Below the pieces are notes generated by a model that saw nothing but the letters and a program-made list of their open reading frames with translations, was not told where the DNA came from and did no database searches. From the NCBI GenBank assembly GCA_015661795.1, contig DQVJ01000296.1:1-6690 (forward strand): 6,690 nt of DNA. Direction: 5' to 3'. The translations under genes were made by a program, and so were the position numbers. Source of the DNA: Sulfurovum sp. (GTDB taxonomy: Bacteria; Campylobacterota; Campylobacteria; Campylobacterales; Sulfurovaceae). Below are positions 6,267 to 6,690 of the stretch, piece by piece (position 1 is the first letter of the stretch; each line of letters begins with the position of its first letter).

Positions 6267-6292
6267 GGGTCAAAATTGGGACAATTTGACCC
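6267..6292. promoter_or_regulatory. inverted repeat upstream of the integrase, possible operator
   Basis: GGGTCAAA (6267-6274) and TTTGACCC (6285-6292) are perfect inverted copies, extendable inward by two pairs with one bulged base, around a TTGGGACA centre. It ends 29 bases before the integrase ATG, within the expected promoter/leader. It could be an operator for integrase autoregulation or an excisionase/integrase binding site. I do not see a convincing -35/-10 pair here, although TTGACT at 6244-6249 is a candidate -35. Confidence 0.4.
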
Positions 6293-6321
6293 ACAAGATT
6301 CAAAATGAGTGAGCAGAAAAA

Positions 6322-6595
6322 ATGTCATTAACTGATGTGGAGTGCAAAAAGGCATTACCTAAAGAAAAGCAATATCGATTATCAGATTCTAATGGGTTAT
6401 CACTCATCATTGATCCGAAAGGAACTAAATATTGGTCGCTTCGATTTACGGTTAATGGCCAAAGAAAATCTAAAGCACTAGGGCAGTATCCGAATCTAAG
6501 CTTGAAAAAAGCTCGTGAAATTGCTTTAGATATAAAGTATAAATTTTCTCGTGAAGAGGTAGTTGATGAATTAAAACCACTTTTTAAAGAGGTAG
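6322..6595 (+). pseudogene. P4/CP4-57-type tyrosine recombinase, truncated by an insertion sequence
   Basis: The 91 native residues match the N-terminal arm-binding domain (DUF4102 type) of P4-like integrases: MSLTDVECKKALPKEKQYRLSD, then NGLSLIIDPKGTKYWSLRF, GQRKSKALGQYPNLSLKKAREIA. Intact members are about 400 residues, with the Arg/His/Arg/Tyr catalytic core in the C-terminal half, which is absent here. After V91 (ending 6594) the frame enters the left end of an IS5-family element and picks up about 15 foreign residues before a stop at 6640-6642. The fragment cannot recombine DNA. Such integrases insert islands at tRNA or ssrA 3' ends, and an ssrA tip lies 180 bases upstream. GAGTGAGCAG upstream is a fair ribosome binding site. 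The rest of the gene may continue beyond the IS, outside the window. Confidence 0.85.
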
Positions 6596-6690
6596 GGCTT
6601 TGTTGCACAAAGCTATTCTTGAAGGCTTCTTCAGCAATATAATTTCCAGATGAAGAAGCCTGTCCCTAAAATCTACCGTACAACCAATTG
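6596..6690 (+). mobile_element. left end of an IS5-family (IS903-group-like) insertion sequence
   Basis: The element begins with GGCTTTGTTGCACAAAG, resembling the IS903-type terminal repeat (GGCTTTGTTGAATAAATC, recalled). It is followed 54 bases later by a transposase start. It interrupts the integrase reading frame. If the family's usual 9-bp target duplication applies, it would be AAGAGGTAG (6587-6595) and should recur at the far end. The exact first base could be 6595 or 6596, because a G precedes the repeat. The element runs off the right edge. Confidence 0.7.
6650..6690 (+). CDS. IS5-family transposase, first 13 codons only
   Basis: The ATG at 6650 starts MKKPVPKIYRTTN, followed by TG of a probable Trp codon. 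This matches the N-terminus of IS5/IS903-group transposases I recall from Acinetobacter (MKKP-P-KIYRTTNW). Complete members are DDE enzymes of about 300 residues; the catalytic residues lie outside the window. No strong ribosome binding site is seen, as is common for transposases. Confidence 0.7.
   Translation, partial: MKKPVPKIYRTTN

Noticed and set aside
6300..6608. 102-codon minus-strand ORF
   Set aside because: It is antisense to the integrase fragment, which has a clear family match, and crosses the IS boundary.
1..6690. CRISPR array or tandem repeats
   Set aside because: No regularly spaced direct repeats were seen on reading through the window.

Overview
The window is AT-rich DNA that looks like an accessory (genomic-island) region of a gammaproteobacterium, most likely Acinetobacter or a close relative. 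Three things point there: a tmRNA 3' end of the form CGCCATCTCCACCA, a plasmid-dif-like Xer site with an ATTTCGCATAA arm, and an IS5-family transposase start (MKKPVPKIYRTTN) of a kind I recall from Acinetobacter. The genus is inferred from these signatures; I could not run a search.

Layout, left to right. Positions 1-79 hold the 3' flank of the first large gene and perhaps the first codons of another minus-strand gene. At 80-1732 (minus) lies a 550-residue protein I cannot name, whose C-terminus carries an R-x4-H motif typical of HEPN RNases. The 1733-2005 gap contains a dif-like XerC/XerD site with a 7-bp centre and several inverted repeats. At 2006-2971 (minus) is a YagK/YfjJ (Inovirus Gp2-like) protein with an HVH motif, a probable HUH-type replication or nicking protein. 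The 2972-3213 gap holds a strong promoter-like sequence for that gene and a long hairpin followed by seven Ts, the terminator of the next gene. At 3214-5589 (minus) is a 791-residue protein that, by eye, contains two degenerate copies of the same YfjJ-type fold, with the HUH histidines partly or wholly lost. The 5590-6117 gap contains a promoter for that gene and a cluster of palindromes, with no gene I can support.

At 6118-6141 is the 3' tip of ssrA (tmRNA) without the rest of the gene, that is, an attachment site. It is followed by a 15-16 bp terminator hairpin (6173-6209) and then by the start of a P4/CP4-57-type tyrosine recombinase (6322, plus strand). The recombinase is cut after about 91 residues by the left end of an IS5-family element, whose transposase begins at 6650 and runs off the window.

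How it fits together. An att core with no ssrA body to its left and an integrase start to its right is what tandem integration at ssrA would leave: one element (the three minus-strand genes) to the left and a second element, now with its integrase disrupted, to the right. The three large genes all read away from this att site. Genes 2 and 3 share a protein fold and lie next to each other, separated by a terminator and a promoter, so they are separately controlled but probably functionally related (replication or control of a satellite-like element). Gene 1, with its HEPN-like C-terminus and an adjacent dif-like site, looks like cargo, possibly a defence or toxin gene. That role is an inference.
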